A DNA stretch of 64,000 nt from Euglena gracilis (taxonomy: Eukaryota; Euglenida; Euglenophyceae; Euglenales), in the NCBI GenBank assembly GCA_039621445.1, contig CP154957.1, positions 22,404,761 to 22,468,760 of the forward strand, given 5' to 3'. Under the pieces are notes generated by a model. It saw nothing but the letters and a program-made list of their open reading frames with translations, was not told the origin of the DNA and did no database searches. A program made the position numbers and the translations under genes. Positions 54,651 to 64,000 of this stretch are shown piece by piece (position 1 is the stretch's first letter; each line of letters opens with the position of its first letter).

Positions 54651-54835
54651 GAAATCTGATGGGCCCCGCCTTGACCGTGTGCTTCAGGGCACGGTCTCTC
54701 CCCTCCTTGGGAGATTTGGGGCTTGCTGGGTCTGGGGGGCGTGCGGGGCTCTTGGGTGATTGCCCGCACGCTCACGCTGGCGTTGGTATTTGACGGCCGG
54801 CCCAGACCCCCATCCCTGGGGCCTGGGCGGCCCCG

Positions 54836-57800
54836 TCACTCATGATACTGCTCCTGGACGGCCGAGACGTTGCTCTTGCCGTCCTTGCCTTTGCCCTTGG
54901 ACTTTCCTTTTCCTTGATCTCCTTTGGCTCCACCCTTCGCCTTGCCTTTTCCTTTGCCTTCGTCTTGTCTTGGGGCATTCGATGTCCATTGCTCGGCTTG
55001 GTACCCACCACCCTTACCTTTTCCTTCATTTCCTTGCCATGCACTCGATGACCACTGCTCGGCTTGGTATCCACCCTTTCCTTTTCCTTCTTCACTCGTC
55101 CATGGGCTCGATGACCACTGCTCCGGGTACCCACGTCCCCCTTGGCCTTGTCCTTTGCCTTGGGGCGTGGGCACCGGCGGCGTCGGCGGACGTGGTTGCT
55201 GTGCTTGCTTCCCTTCTTCGGTGGCACGTTCGTCTTCTCCACCTCCTGGATGTACGGCTCCTCGGTGGTGTCGTCGACCTCCACGTCCCGCTGCCATCGT
55301 GGTACCGGCCGCTTCTCCGGGATCTCCTTCTCCTTCTCGGGGGCCATCTTCGCCTCCATCCGCAGCCATCTCACCATGAGGTTGTGGATGTCCTTCGCCG
55401 GTAGGTCGCACGAGTCGGCCGTCACCGTGACGATGGTGCCGCCCTCGAGCCGCTGGTGGTCGTACACGGCCTTCACCAGGGTGCGGTGCTCGTCGCCCAC
55501 TCGCACCACCACGAAGCGGCGCCCCGCCTTCCGCACCGAGGCGGGGGCCACCGTGGTCTCTTGCTTGATCATCTCCTTCACCTCCTCCACCGTCGTGTCC
55601 ATCGGCAGGCCCTCCAGCACGATGGACCGGCGGTCCTCCCGCTTGTCCTCCTCCTGCGCCACCTTCCGGCGCCAGGGGTGGAGGGGCATGGCCTCCACGA
55701 GGAGCTTCCCCAGCTCCTCCTCCTCCATGCCCACCTGCCTCGCCATGGACGCCATCTGCGCGTAGTACTCCCTGCAGGAATTCTCGGTCAGCTTCCCGCT
55801 TGTCACCAGCTTCAGCTTCCTCATTCGCCGCCGCAGGACCTCCTTGTCCTCGCCGCCGTTCGCCAGGTCCACCTCCGCGAACAGCACGGCATACTCCACC
55901 TCTCCTTTGGTCACGATCTCCTCAGCCAACATCAGCACCGTGGCCTCGTCCAAAGCCGCGCGGAACATGGCGAGGCGCTGAGCTGACGTCATGGACGGCC
56001 ACGCCTGCTCGAGTTCCCGAAGGAACAGGAGCCACCGCCTCCGCCACTGCGGCCAGTCCTCCGGATTCCCGGAGAACCGGCCCGGGTGGAGGCCGATGAC
56101 GGAGTCCACCAGCGGCGCCGGGAGGAAGTGCAGGGCCGCTGGCTGGGCCTGCACCGGGGCGATGCGGACCTCTCGCACCGCGGACGCGCTGGCGACGGGG
56201 ACGGCGGACGGCGTGGTCAGGCGGGCAATGGAGAGGGGCGGCACCCCGCCCCCTCCCGCCGCGGCCTGCTTCCCGACCAGCCGGAGAGCTGGTCGGAGGG
56301 TGGACGACGGCTTCTCCTGCACCACGGACTCCTCCTGCATGGGCTTCTCCATCTGGACCGTTCTCACCTCTGGCACCGGCTGCTTCTGAGCCACCGGCAC
56401 CGGCTGCTGCTCGGCCGGGGGTGGCGGAGCCTTGGCGGGCATGGCCGGCACCGCCTTGGCTTGGGAGGATACGATCACCTTCGAGACGATCTGGTCCAGC
56501 CGCTGCACGGCCATCACCACGGCTTGCGTCTGGACGTTCACCTTCTGCACTTCGGTCTCCACCACCCGGATCTTGTCACCGGAGCTGTCCGCAGCGAGCC
56601 GTTGCACGGCCACGGTCAGCCCTTGGGCTTGGGCTCCCACCTTCTGGATCTCCGTCTCCACCTTCTGGATCCTCCCCACGATCAGCGGCGGCAGCTCAGC
56701 GGCCTTTGGCTCCTTGGCCGCGGCTGCCTCCACCTTGGTGGTGAGGGAGGACACCTGCGCCACCAGGAACTTGACCTGCTCCTTCAGCCAGGCGTTCTCG
56801 GCCTGCTGATACTGCAGCTGCTCCACCAGGCGCGGCGTCACCTCCACCGCCTTGCCATGCGCCACCGCAGTCGCCTCCACCTTGGCGGTGAAGGCGGCCA
56901 TCTGCACCTCGACGGCGTTGAGCTTCCCCTGCAGCTGGACGTTCTCGGCCCGCTGCCCCTCCTTCTCTTGCAGCAGCTCCTGCACGGCGGCTTTGAAGTG
57001 CGCCACCTCCACCAGCTCGGTGAGTCCACTCGTCGGTACGCCACTCTTCACCGCCGTCACCGCGGCCGCGGCGTTGTCTTCCGCCTCCTTCACCTTCGCC
57101 CGGATCCTTCGGAGATCTTCACCGAAGTCTCCGAGCGCGTCGTGGGTGTACTTCTCCACTCTTGTCATCCGCTCCTCCGCCGTGGCCACCATGGGCATGA
57201 GCTTGTGGAGTTGTGATATTCCTTGATGTAGTCTGACGATGTCGTCCTTCACCTTCACCACGTTCTCCATCAGGTCCACGTGGGCCCCTTCTTGGGCCAC
57301 CATCCGTTTCTTCAGCTCTTGCACCGCCACTCCTTGCTCGTCCACCTTGTCCTTCATGGCAGCGGCCATTTGCACGGCCGCCCAGCTGTCCCACATCTCC
57401 TTCGCCTTGGAGCCGATGAAGTCGGCGGTGTTGCAGAGGCGGTCCATCTGCGTCTGCAACGCAGCGTATGCTGCCTCCCACTCGGGGGGGCCCTGCATGA
57501 CCTCGTCCGGCTTCTCCTCGACGTCATACATCTCGCTCTGGTCCCGCCCGCCAGCCACTCCTCGTCGTCATCACGAGGACCTTCTCCTTCACCCTCGTCA
57601 TCTCCTTCGTCATCGGAGAGGCCCAGCCGCGGCACCTTGTGCGGCCGGACCGAGGATGGGGGGGTGCGGAAGTGCGGGTGCACGGCGGTGGTGCTCGGGT
57701 GTTCGCTGGGGGACCGGTAGGGAGGCGGCACTCCCACCGGTGCAGCGATGGCTTGGCTGGAAGACGACGCCGTCTGCGACGGCGAGGGCACTGCCACCGG

Positions 57801-58496
57801 CACGGGTGGCAGAGCAAACTGCAGGGACGGATGCACGGATGGGATCAGGTCAGCCACAGGGACGGGGACCCCGTCTCGGCCCTCGGACTCGCCGGGGCCC
57901 TGCTCGAGTGCGGGGTGATAAGCGATGGCCCGCACGCCTTCGTCAGGGCTCGTCGGTGGCCCCGGGCTGGGCACAGGCACCGGAAGACCCGCGAAGACCC
58001 GCTCACTCTGCAGCTCCTGGACGCCCCACAGGTGGGGCGCCTCGGACGGGAACGGGAACGGGAAGGGCAGGGAAGGGATCAGCTGGGGGAATGGTGGGGT
58101 CCCGGGGAAAAGCTGAGAGGGTGGAGCCCCGGGTGGTAGCCAGGGGGTCGGGTCCCAGCTCTGGGGCTGGGCTGATTTCGGGAACAGGAGGGGGACTTGA
58201 GACGAGTCTCGAGGGCTATCGACTAGGGACTCGGATTGGAGGGGGATGAGTGGGAGTTGGGGTGGGGCTGGGAGCGCGGGAAACGGGGATTGTGGGGATG
58301 GGAGTGGGGATGGGGCAGGGGATCGGGGGTATCTTTTCGGGGTGTTTTCTTGCGCTTCCCGAGGGCTATCGGACAGACTTGCGGTGGGGGCTACCACTTC
58401 AGAGTCCGCCGCAAAGGTTGGCATCCTGTCAGTGTCCCGGTGGGCCGTAGCCTCTTCTTGTGTGGAAAATTCTGGGGAGGTGTGCACGCTTTGCAT
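54836..58496 (-). CDS. Gypsy-1B Gag polyprotein
   Basis: ATG at 58494-58496. Same three frame segments as copy A, with changes at about 57556 and 55215. The KG-rich tail is cut at a TGA (54836-54838), where copy A has CGA and continues for about 105 more codons. Confidence 0.7.
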
Positions 58497-58553
58497 TTCA
58501 AAAAGAAGGCACTCCAGAAAATGGCCTTCAATGGAAAACGTAGAACTAACAAG

Positions 58554-58565
58554 CCTCTGCTACCA
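58554..58565 (-). promoter_or_regulatory. Gypsy-1B primer-binding site
   Basis: Minus strand TGGTAGCAGAGG directly after the LTR, identical to copy A. Confidence 0.85.
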
Positions 58566-59158
58566 GTTTTCCCCTCTCGCCGGTTCGGTGACCGTGCGCG
58601 GAATGGGCTCCCCAGCAGGCCGAGTGGGGGAAAACAGTCACCCGGCGCTCCGGTAAAAATAGGCACACGCGCCCCAAAAATTCCCTTTTTTGTGTCTTTC
58701 GGTCCCTGAATTCAGCCAGAACCTGGGTTCCGGCAGCCAAACAATTCAAAAATTGGGGGGGGGGCGGTATTTTTGGCCAACTCCTTGGGGTGCCTCTAAG
58801 GCAGTAGGGGGAGGGGAGGAAAAGCCTTGGTTGAATTTAAAAAAGGGTAGCGGGGGGGGACGGAAGAACACCTTCACCTTGATTCCCAGCGCCTCTTGCT
58901 CTATCTTTTTTTGAGATTTGATTCTTTCCTTTTGATTGACCTTCCGGATTGACTTCTTGAGCTCCTTGGACAATTGTTTCCTTGATCTCAGATTCAATTT
59001 TTGAAATTCCTTCCTTCGGCATGCACAAATCTTTGAATGAAACATTCGGAAGAGAGAACCTGGGGGGAAAAAGTACACAGGTAAAAAAAGTAGCGCAATG
59101 GGGCAGAATATTCGCTAATTCCAGTGCGCAGGCGCCAGGCCGCCTCCCGCCGCCCACA
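58566..59158 (-). repeat. Gypsy-1B 5' LTR
   Basis: Closest to 19435-20029, with about ten differences by eye, several clustered near 58900-59100. Confidence 0.87.
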
Positions 59159-59549
59159 CTAAGCAGGGACTCCTAACCCAGCGCAGCGACCAATCGCACA
59201 ACAAACCGCCGGCGAGCAAGGCATGGCCTCACAATGGCAAAGTGCGGAGCCCAAGGTGTCCGCCGGGGAGCAAGGCATGGCCTCACAATGGAAAATTGCG
59301 GAGCCCTCCTTTATGGGTACCAACAAAAGACGCCCGGCGCCTTCGGCTGGCCGCCTTCCGCCTTTGGCAGCAAAAAAATTTTTGGTCCAAAAACTGGTGC
59401 CACCACAAAAACGGGACGACGTTGGGGGGTCGACCCCCCCCCCCACCACCCTGGCTTTTTTAAAGAACGGGGGGGGGTCCCCCCCCACCCACCCACCCTC
59501 TGGGGGGGGCCCCGGAGGGGGGACCCACTCAATTTTCCACAAAAGAAAA
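59159..59549. repeat. Direct repeat right of Gypsy-1B (partner 45101-45500)
   Basis: Counterpart of 20030-20420, again ending exactly where DIRS-2 begins. Confidence 0.85.
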
Positions 59550-60917
59550 TCGGACTCCCACGACAGAGGAAGGGGTCGGAAGGGACCAAGAGGGCGAAGC
59601 ACAAGAAGATGGTGAGGTCCTGCTTTCCTTGCCGGCTGTTCTGTTATGGTGTGTTTGTGTGTGCGCGAGGGGTGCTTCTTACTGCGCCTTTGTTGCCGGA
59701 GTTGGCGATGATGAGGCCTCCTCCGACACCTTGGCGAAGCTGAACCGTCGTGGCCCCCCCCCCCCCCCCCTCTCCCATGTTTGCTTGGTGGCCCCCCCCC
59801 CCTCGATGGGGATGGTTGTCTCTCTTTGTGTTTCTGGGTGGGTGGTTGGGGTTGCTTGGTCGGGGGTCCCCTTTCTGGTTGGGATGTCTTTCTTTTTCTG
59901 CTGATTTTTTGGGTGGGGGGGGTTGGGCTCACCATCTTCTTGTGCTTCGCCCTCTTGGTCCCTTCCTCCCCCTTCCTCTGTCGTGGGAGTCCGAGACCAT
60001 TCGGGCTCCGCACTTCGAGATGGTGAGGTACTGTGCACCCCCCTTTGGGCCATAATATTCTGAATTTTTGAAACGACACCGAGTCGTAAATAATGAGCTT
60101 GGAAGGCCCCAAAATTTTTCCACTGACCCATTTGCTGGACTTCTTCCACTTGCAAACCAGCATTTTTCCACCATAAAACCCCAGCTCCTCTGGTGCTGTG
60201 GGGTTTCCAGTGGGTGGTGTCCACCCCCCCCTCTTGCAGAATTTCTCTGGTTAGGGAATTCACTCTTTCTGCTGTCAAAGGTCTTTTTCCATCCAAAGAC
60301 CGTAACAAATTATTTTTGTGCCCAATCATGTGGGCTGTCCTTTCCACATATTCTTTCAATAAATGCCAGGGGCTTATGAGGGGGGTGTGTGGCAAAGACA
60401 AAACTTCCTCCCATCTGGGGAATTGCCACCCTTTCCTTTGCAATAAAATGAAAATTTTTTCTCCCACGAAACTGATTTTTCGCTGTGTCCTGGCTAAATC
60501 AACCCCCCTGTGGAGGGCCAACAGCCTCCAACAGACGATGAGTCTGTTTTTGAGCTCCTTTACAGATAGGTCTGAGAGGGGTTTGGATTTCCTGATGATG
60601 TTTTCTAAGAAATCAGTGGGGTCCCAAAAATGGGCATACTTGCAGACATTGGAATTCCATTTCCTTTTCAATGGAGACAAAAGAGGGGAAAACCTCAATG
60701 ACCCAAATCCTGGGAGTAATAAAACTGCTGCATATGCATTTCGTGTAGTGTTGAGGCTGTGGACAGCGAGATCAAGGATGGCCTCAGCCATCCTGTGGAC
60801 TGTGCAGTCCTGCAGGGGCACCCCTTTGTGCAACAATTGGCCCACCAATGTCCTGAATGCCGAGTCATATCTCTTGACATTTCCCAGATTTTTTATGTAA
60901 GTGTCGATACTGGACAT
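59550..60917 (-). CDS. DIRS-2B tyrosine recombinase
   Basis: Same MSSIDTYIKN start, HSTR (about 60189-60200) and HYLRLG (Tyr about 60090-60092) as copy A. The open frame runs into the right-hand repeats. Confidence 0.78.
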
Positions 60918-62740
60918 CGAAACTTCCTGGGATTGTAATATTTGCCTGACACAATCAAGCAGGCCAAATTCCACCTTGGGGGGGGCATCTCCTCCCCCCA
61001 GCAGTTGGTGAACAGACCCCACTGGGGGGGTACCAGTAAAACTTTGCTGCCTGGCTGCCTGATTGACATTAATTGGCGCCACCATGATGTCGAAGCCCAG
61101 CGGGGTACGATCAACAGACAATGCAGGTCTGGGTTTACCATTAACCTCTGAACCCACTGAGGAATGATGCTCCAGGGGGGGTTTGCATAAACTGGGGGGA
61201 GGTCCCTCAAGTCTGCCCTCAAGGCATCCACCGGCAAAGCCCCTTGGTGGGGGTATCGACAAACAAACTTGTGGAATTTTCTGTTGCTGGGTGTGCAAAA
61301 CATATCCACCTCTGGGGTTATGTCCTTCCTGAAAAAATGAAGAATTTGGTGAAAGATGTTTGGGTTTAGGGTATAATCCCCTGGGTCCTTTTGCTCCCTG
61401 GTCAGGGAGTCTGCCAATTGCTCCTTTGTGGGAACCCAGACCACCTGCAAATTGATTTGCTTTTCTTGGCAATGATACAGCAGGGGTTTTAAAATAGAAT
61501 TGAGGTAGGGCTTTTTGCCTCCCCACTTTGTTAAATAACTCACAGCCACCTGGCTGTCGACATGAAGCACAATTGTTTGCTTTGGCTTGGCCAGTGCTTT
61601 TACAGTTTCCACTGCAGCTTGCAATTCTTTTTGGTTGATATGAAGGACATGCAGGTCCCTCCAAAAATCCTGCACCTTTTGGCCTGATTCCTTGTCCAGC
61701 CCCCCCCCATTGCCAGGTGCTGCTGTCTGAAAAGAGTTCCTGAGAGGCCTTGGATTGAAATGCCCTGCCAACCCCTGGCTGTAAAAACGGTTTTAACTCC
61801 ACAATTTGATCTTTGACTCCCTGAGGAATGGTCAGGGTGTGGTCCCAACCCCATTTGGTGTGCAAATCCACCATTTTGCAAAGTTGATCTGTCAGAATTC
61901 TGAGAAATGGCATGGAGACTAAATAGCTTCTGACCTGCCCCACAATGGAGCTGAGTTTTCTGCAGCTCATTTTTTGTGCTGTGAGCACCTTGCCTAGCTC
62001 CTTTCTCAAGGATTTTAATTTTTCCTGAGGAATCTCCAGTTTGCCTTTTTTCAAATTGATCCACTGGCCCAAATGCTTTATTTCCTGAGTGGGCTCCAAA
62101 CAGGATTTGGGGAGGTTTAATCTGAAACCTGCCAGTAAAAGGTCCTGTTGCATTTCCACCAAATGTTGGGCTGCTGTCTGTTTGCTGGGGGCTAACAGCA
62201 AAATGTCGTCGAGGTAGATGAAAACCACCTTTCCCTCCTTTCTCCATTTCCTTTCCCAGACTCTCATGAGAGCCATAAATTTCTGTGGCAGGCTGCTTAT
62301 ACCAAAGCATGCAGCTTGAAACTGCCAAGTTTCCCCCCCCACCTGCATACAAACATGTTTTTCCAGGCTGCTGTGCAGTTTTAAGTGGAAATAAGCATCT
62401 TTCAGATCTATTTTTCCACAGAACCAACCTTTTCTTAGATATGGGAAGATGTTTCCCATGTGTTCCAATCTGAACTTCTGGGGGGTGAAATGGAGATTTA
62501 ACTGTCGACAATCTGAAATCAGTCTTTCTTTGGTCTTTTCCCCTTCTTTTTTGGAAATGATGAAATAAGGGACAAAATGTTTTGCCTCCTGTGAGGGCAT
62601 CTGCCTGGTTGCCCCTGCACATTCGTATTCTCTCAGAATTTTCTGGGCTGTCAATATTTCTTGGGGGGTTTTGAAGGGAACTTTTAAGGACATTTGAGGG
62701 GGGAGGGGAAGATCTGCCATAACCCCCTCCCTTATCAGGT
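60893..62740 (-). pseudogene. DIRS-2B RT, RNase H, methyltransferase-like region
   Basis: It shows the RT N-terminus missing in copy A (PQEILTAQKILREYE, HFVPYFIISKKEGEKTKERL), YLDD (62205-62216), FSDSSTWQWGG and YANPPWSIIP (NPPW 61172-61183). One extra C in the run near 61705 shifts the frame right after the RNase H SDSS motif. Copy A has the intact run. Confidence 0.82.
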
Positions 62741-62745
62741 TTAAG

Positions 62746-62869
62746 ACACCTCGGGCTCCGCACTTTGCCATTGTGAGGCCATGCCTTGCTCGCCGGCGGT
62801 TTGTTGTGCTTGTTTGGTCTGCTGGGTTAGGCGTCTCCCCTTAGTGCCTTTCTTCGCCGGAGTTGGCTG
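62746..62869 (+). repeat. DIRS-3 left inverted repeat
   Basis: Reverse complement of the DIRS-1 left repeats at 5925-6049 and 45077-45201, in the orientation expected for a plus-strand element. Confidence 0.82.
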
Positions 62870-63015
62870 ATTCCTAATCTTGCCCTTCGACACGGAAGAA
62901 GACAGAAACTTTGAAGAACAGAGTCGGAAGAGATCAAGACAATACAACATCAATATTCAGAACCTGTAGAACCTGAAGAATATCAAATTCAAGAAAATAT
63001 TTTCAACTTTGACAT

Positions 63016-63987
63016 TTGAAGTCAATGCAGAATGTGGAGAACAAATTGGAATTATCAAGTCGACAACCTGGACACAGTGCAGAACAAGAAACGCCAGCTG
63101 GAGAACTTGGAGATGCGGTTTCAACGTGGCGAACCGTGGCCATCACTTCCCCCCCACACATCTCAGCAGAAAATTTTCAGCAGCAGACAGCCACACACCG
63201 TGATGGCCATGGACCCTGGCAGACAGTGGGCAAAAAGCCCAGACGACAACGGAAGACATTGGGTACCCAGGGTCAAGACCCATTACATTTCAAATTGGGG
63301 TGCAGGAAACCTTCAAAATTGGCAGACCCAGCCCAGAGAGCAAAAGCCCCAGCCCACAGAGCAAATGCCCCCAACCCATCAAGATGGAACAAGGGACAAG
63401 GGGGCCAGTACAACATTGGGAAGCCAGCAGATGGCCCAGTCTGGAGCAGAAGGCCAATCCAAGGGCTATGGCAGCCCACAGGAAGGGGCAAAAGAGGTAT
63501 GTACCAACCATCTTTTTCAAATTCAGCCCACAACCCCATTCCAGGGGGGAGGGGGGAGGCCCAGCAACAGGGCTCCCCCAGATTTCAATTGGGCATGGCA
63601 AGAAGCCAGAACTTACAGCCCCGGCCATGGAGGCCAGAGCAAAAGGGGCTTGGGCCAAGGAAGCCAATCCAAGGGCTATGGCAGCCACACAAGGGGTGGA
63701 CCTCCAGAGGCCCCCCAGAAGCTAAAGGGCAGCCCCACAGGGGCTTTGTATTTAACACATGCCCAGCCCCAGGAGGAACAGGGGGAAGGGGAAGGACCCC
63801 CACAAGTATTTATTCATCATTCTTCAAATCCCCCAGTGGAATCAAGAAGGGGGGGACCCACAGAGGCCCCCCTATGGTATGGATACCAACACCATCATCA
63901 TCAAGGAGGCCTGATAGGCAAAACAGGGGCAGTAAGCCCTATGGTATGCACTCCAACAACAAGATCCTCCAGAGAGAGAGAGAGTGA
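63016..63987 (+). CDS. DIRS-3 Gag-like protein
   Basis: An open 323-codon frame; an ATG at codon 4 (63025) may be the true start, since the first codon is TTG. It aligns by eye with the DIRS-1 Gag-like protein: the AEQETPAGELGDAVSTW stretch, GHGPWQTVGKKPRRQRK, repeated PIQGLWQP and AP.AHRAN units, GGTHRGPPMVW and a final NNKI. It is strongly basic and rich in Gly, Pro, Gln and Arg. No CCHC motif is present. This is the only intact Gag of this family in the window. The frame closes at about 63985, followed by a GA-rich run to the end. Confidence 0.7.
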   Translation: MKSMQNVENKLELSSRQPGHSAEQETPAGELGDAVSTWRTVAITSPPHISAENFQQQTATHRDGHGPWQTVGKKPRRQRKTLGTQGQDPLHFKLGCRKPSKLADPAQRAKAPAHRANAPNPSRWNKGQGGQYNIGKPADGPVWSRRPIQGLWQPTGRGKRGMYQPSFSNSAHNPIPGGRGEAQQQGSPRFQLGMARSQNLQPRPWRPEQKGLGPRKPIQGLWQPHKGWTSRGPPEAKGQPHRGFVFNTCPAPGGTGGRGRTPTSIYSSFFKSPSGIKKGGTHRGPPMVWIPTPSSSRRPDRQNRGSKPYGMHSNNKILQRERE

Positions 63988-64000
63988 GAAGAGAGGAGAG

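Larger units (their letters stand above)
45582..59158 (-). mobile_element. Gypsy-1B, duplicate of Gypsy-1A
   Basis: Same organisation as 6428-20029. The methyltransferase frame is intact here. Lesions unique to this copy are a TGA in the Gag tail (54836-54838), a 1-base G insertion between methyltransferase and protease near 53505, an 11-base deletion before integrase near 50397, a TAG inside the integrase core (49838-49840), and a TAG in the chromodomain (49151-49153). Confidence 0.9.
59550..62745 (-). mobile_element. DIRS-2B, 3' part, interrupted by DIRS-3
   Basis: Same as DIRS-2A but extends further into the RT N-terminus before it is broken at 62745/62746 by the start of DIRS-3. Right repeat from 59550; internal complementary region about 59928-60028. 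Gag and left repeat of this element are not in the window. Confidence 0.83.
62746..64000 (+). mobile_element. DIRS-3: plus-strand DIRS-1-type element, runs off the window
   Basis: It begins ACACCTCGGGCTCCGCACTT, exactly the left end predicted by the DIRS-1 internal complementary region. The inverted repeat body follows to about 62869 and then the leader. It is inserted in the RT gene of DIRS-2B in the opposite orientation. It is the only plus-strand element here. Only the Gag part lies in the window. Confidence 0.83.

Noticed and set aside
1146-62590. The two 22-kb copies as terminal repeats of one giant element
   Set aside because: Each copy contains complete, independently bounded elements in a nest, and the right edge of copy A is an assembly gap, not an element end.

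Overview
The window is eukaryotic nuclear DNA made almost entirely of nested retrotransposons. I see no host gene, tRNA, rRNA, CRISPR array or bacterial operon. Two retroelement classes are present: DIRS-type elements (tyrosine recombinase, inverted terminal repeats, internal complementary region) and Ty3/gypsy LTR elements. The primer-binding site matches the 3' end of an animal/protist-type initiator tRNA-Met. The Lys-Gly-rich Gag tails, and a cytosine methyltransferase-like domain carried by an LTR element, resemble what is known from dinoflagellates. Similar retroelement methyltransferases are also known in the streptophyte alga Klebsormidium. A dinoflagellate or other repeat-rich alga/protist is therefore my best guess, at low confidence.

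Layout: 1-1145 is unassigned flanking DNA. Copy A (1146-23460) holds DIRS-1A (1297-6049), inserted exactly inside the inverted repeat of an older DIRS element; then Gypsy-1A (6428-20029); then DIRS-2A (20421-23460), cut by a 13-N gap at 23461-23473. The centre (23474-38167) is a second, different gypsy element (Gypsy-2), followed by a truncated DIRS-1b (38168-40340). Copy B (about 40295-62590 and beyond) repeats copy A in the same order and orientation: DIRS-1B (40446-45201), Gypsy-1B (45582-59158), DIRS-2B (59550-62745). A plus-strand DIRS-3 starts at 62746, interrupts DIRS-2B and runs off the end. Every other element lies on the minus strand.

Gypsy-1 reads 5' LTR, tRNA-iMet PBS, Gag, C5-methyltransferase-like domain, protease, RT, RNase H, integrase, chromodomain, C-terminal extension, G/C-rich minisatellite, PPT, 3' LTR. 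Gypsy-2 has an unusually long coiled-coil Gag, two CCHC knuckles, protease, a possible methyltransferase-like segment before RT, RNase H and integrase, and then about 5 kb of unrecognised coding sequence downstream of integrase. The DIRS elements encode Gag, RT-RNase H with a methyltransferase-like domain, and a tyrosine recombinase. So each of the three main families carries some methyltransferase-like sequence.

Most reading frames are broken. Some lesions are shared by copies A and B, so they are older than the duplication. Others are unique to one copy. Several sit in homopolymers and may be assembly errors. By eye, the two LTRs of one Gypsy-1 copy differ more (roughly 4%) than the same LTR does between copies A and B (roughly 1-2%), so the gypsy insertion came before the 22-kb duplication.
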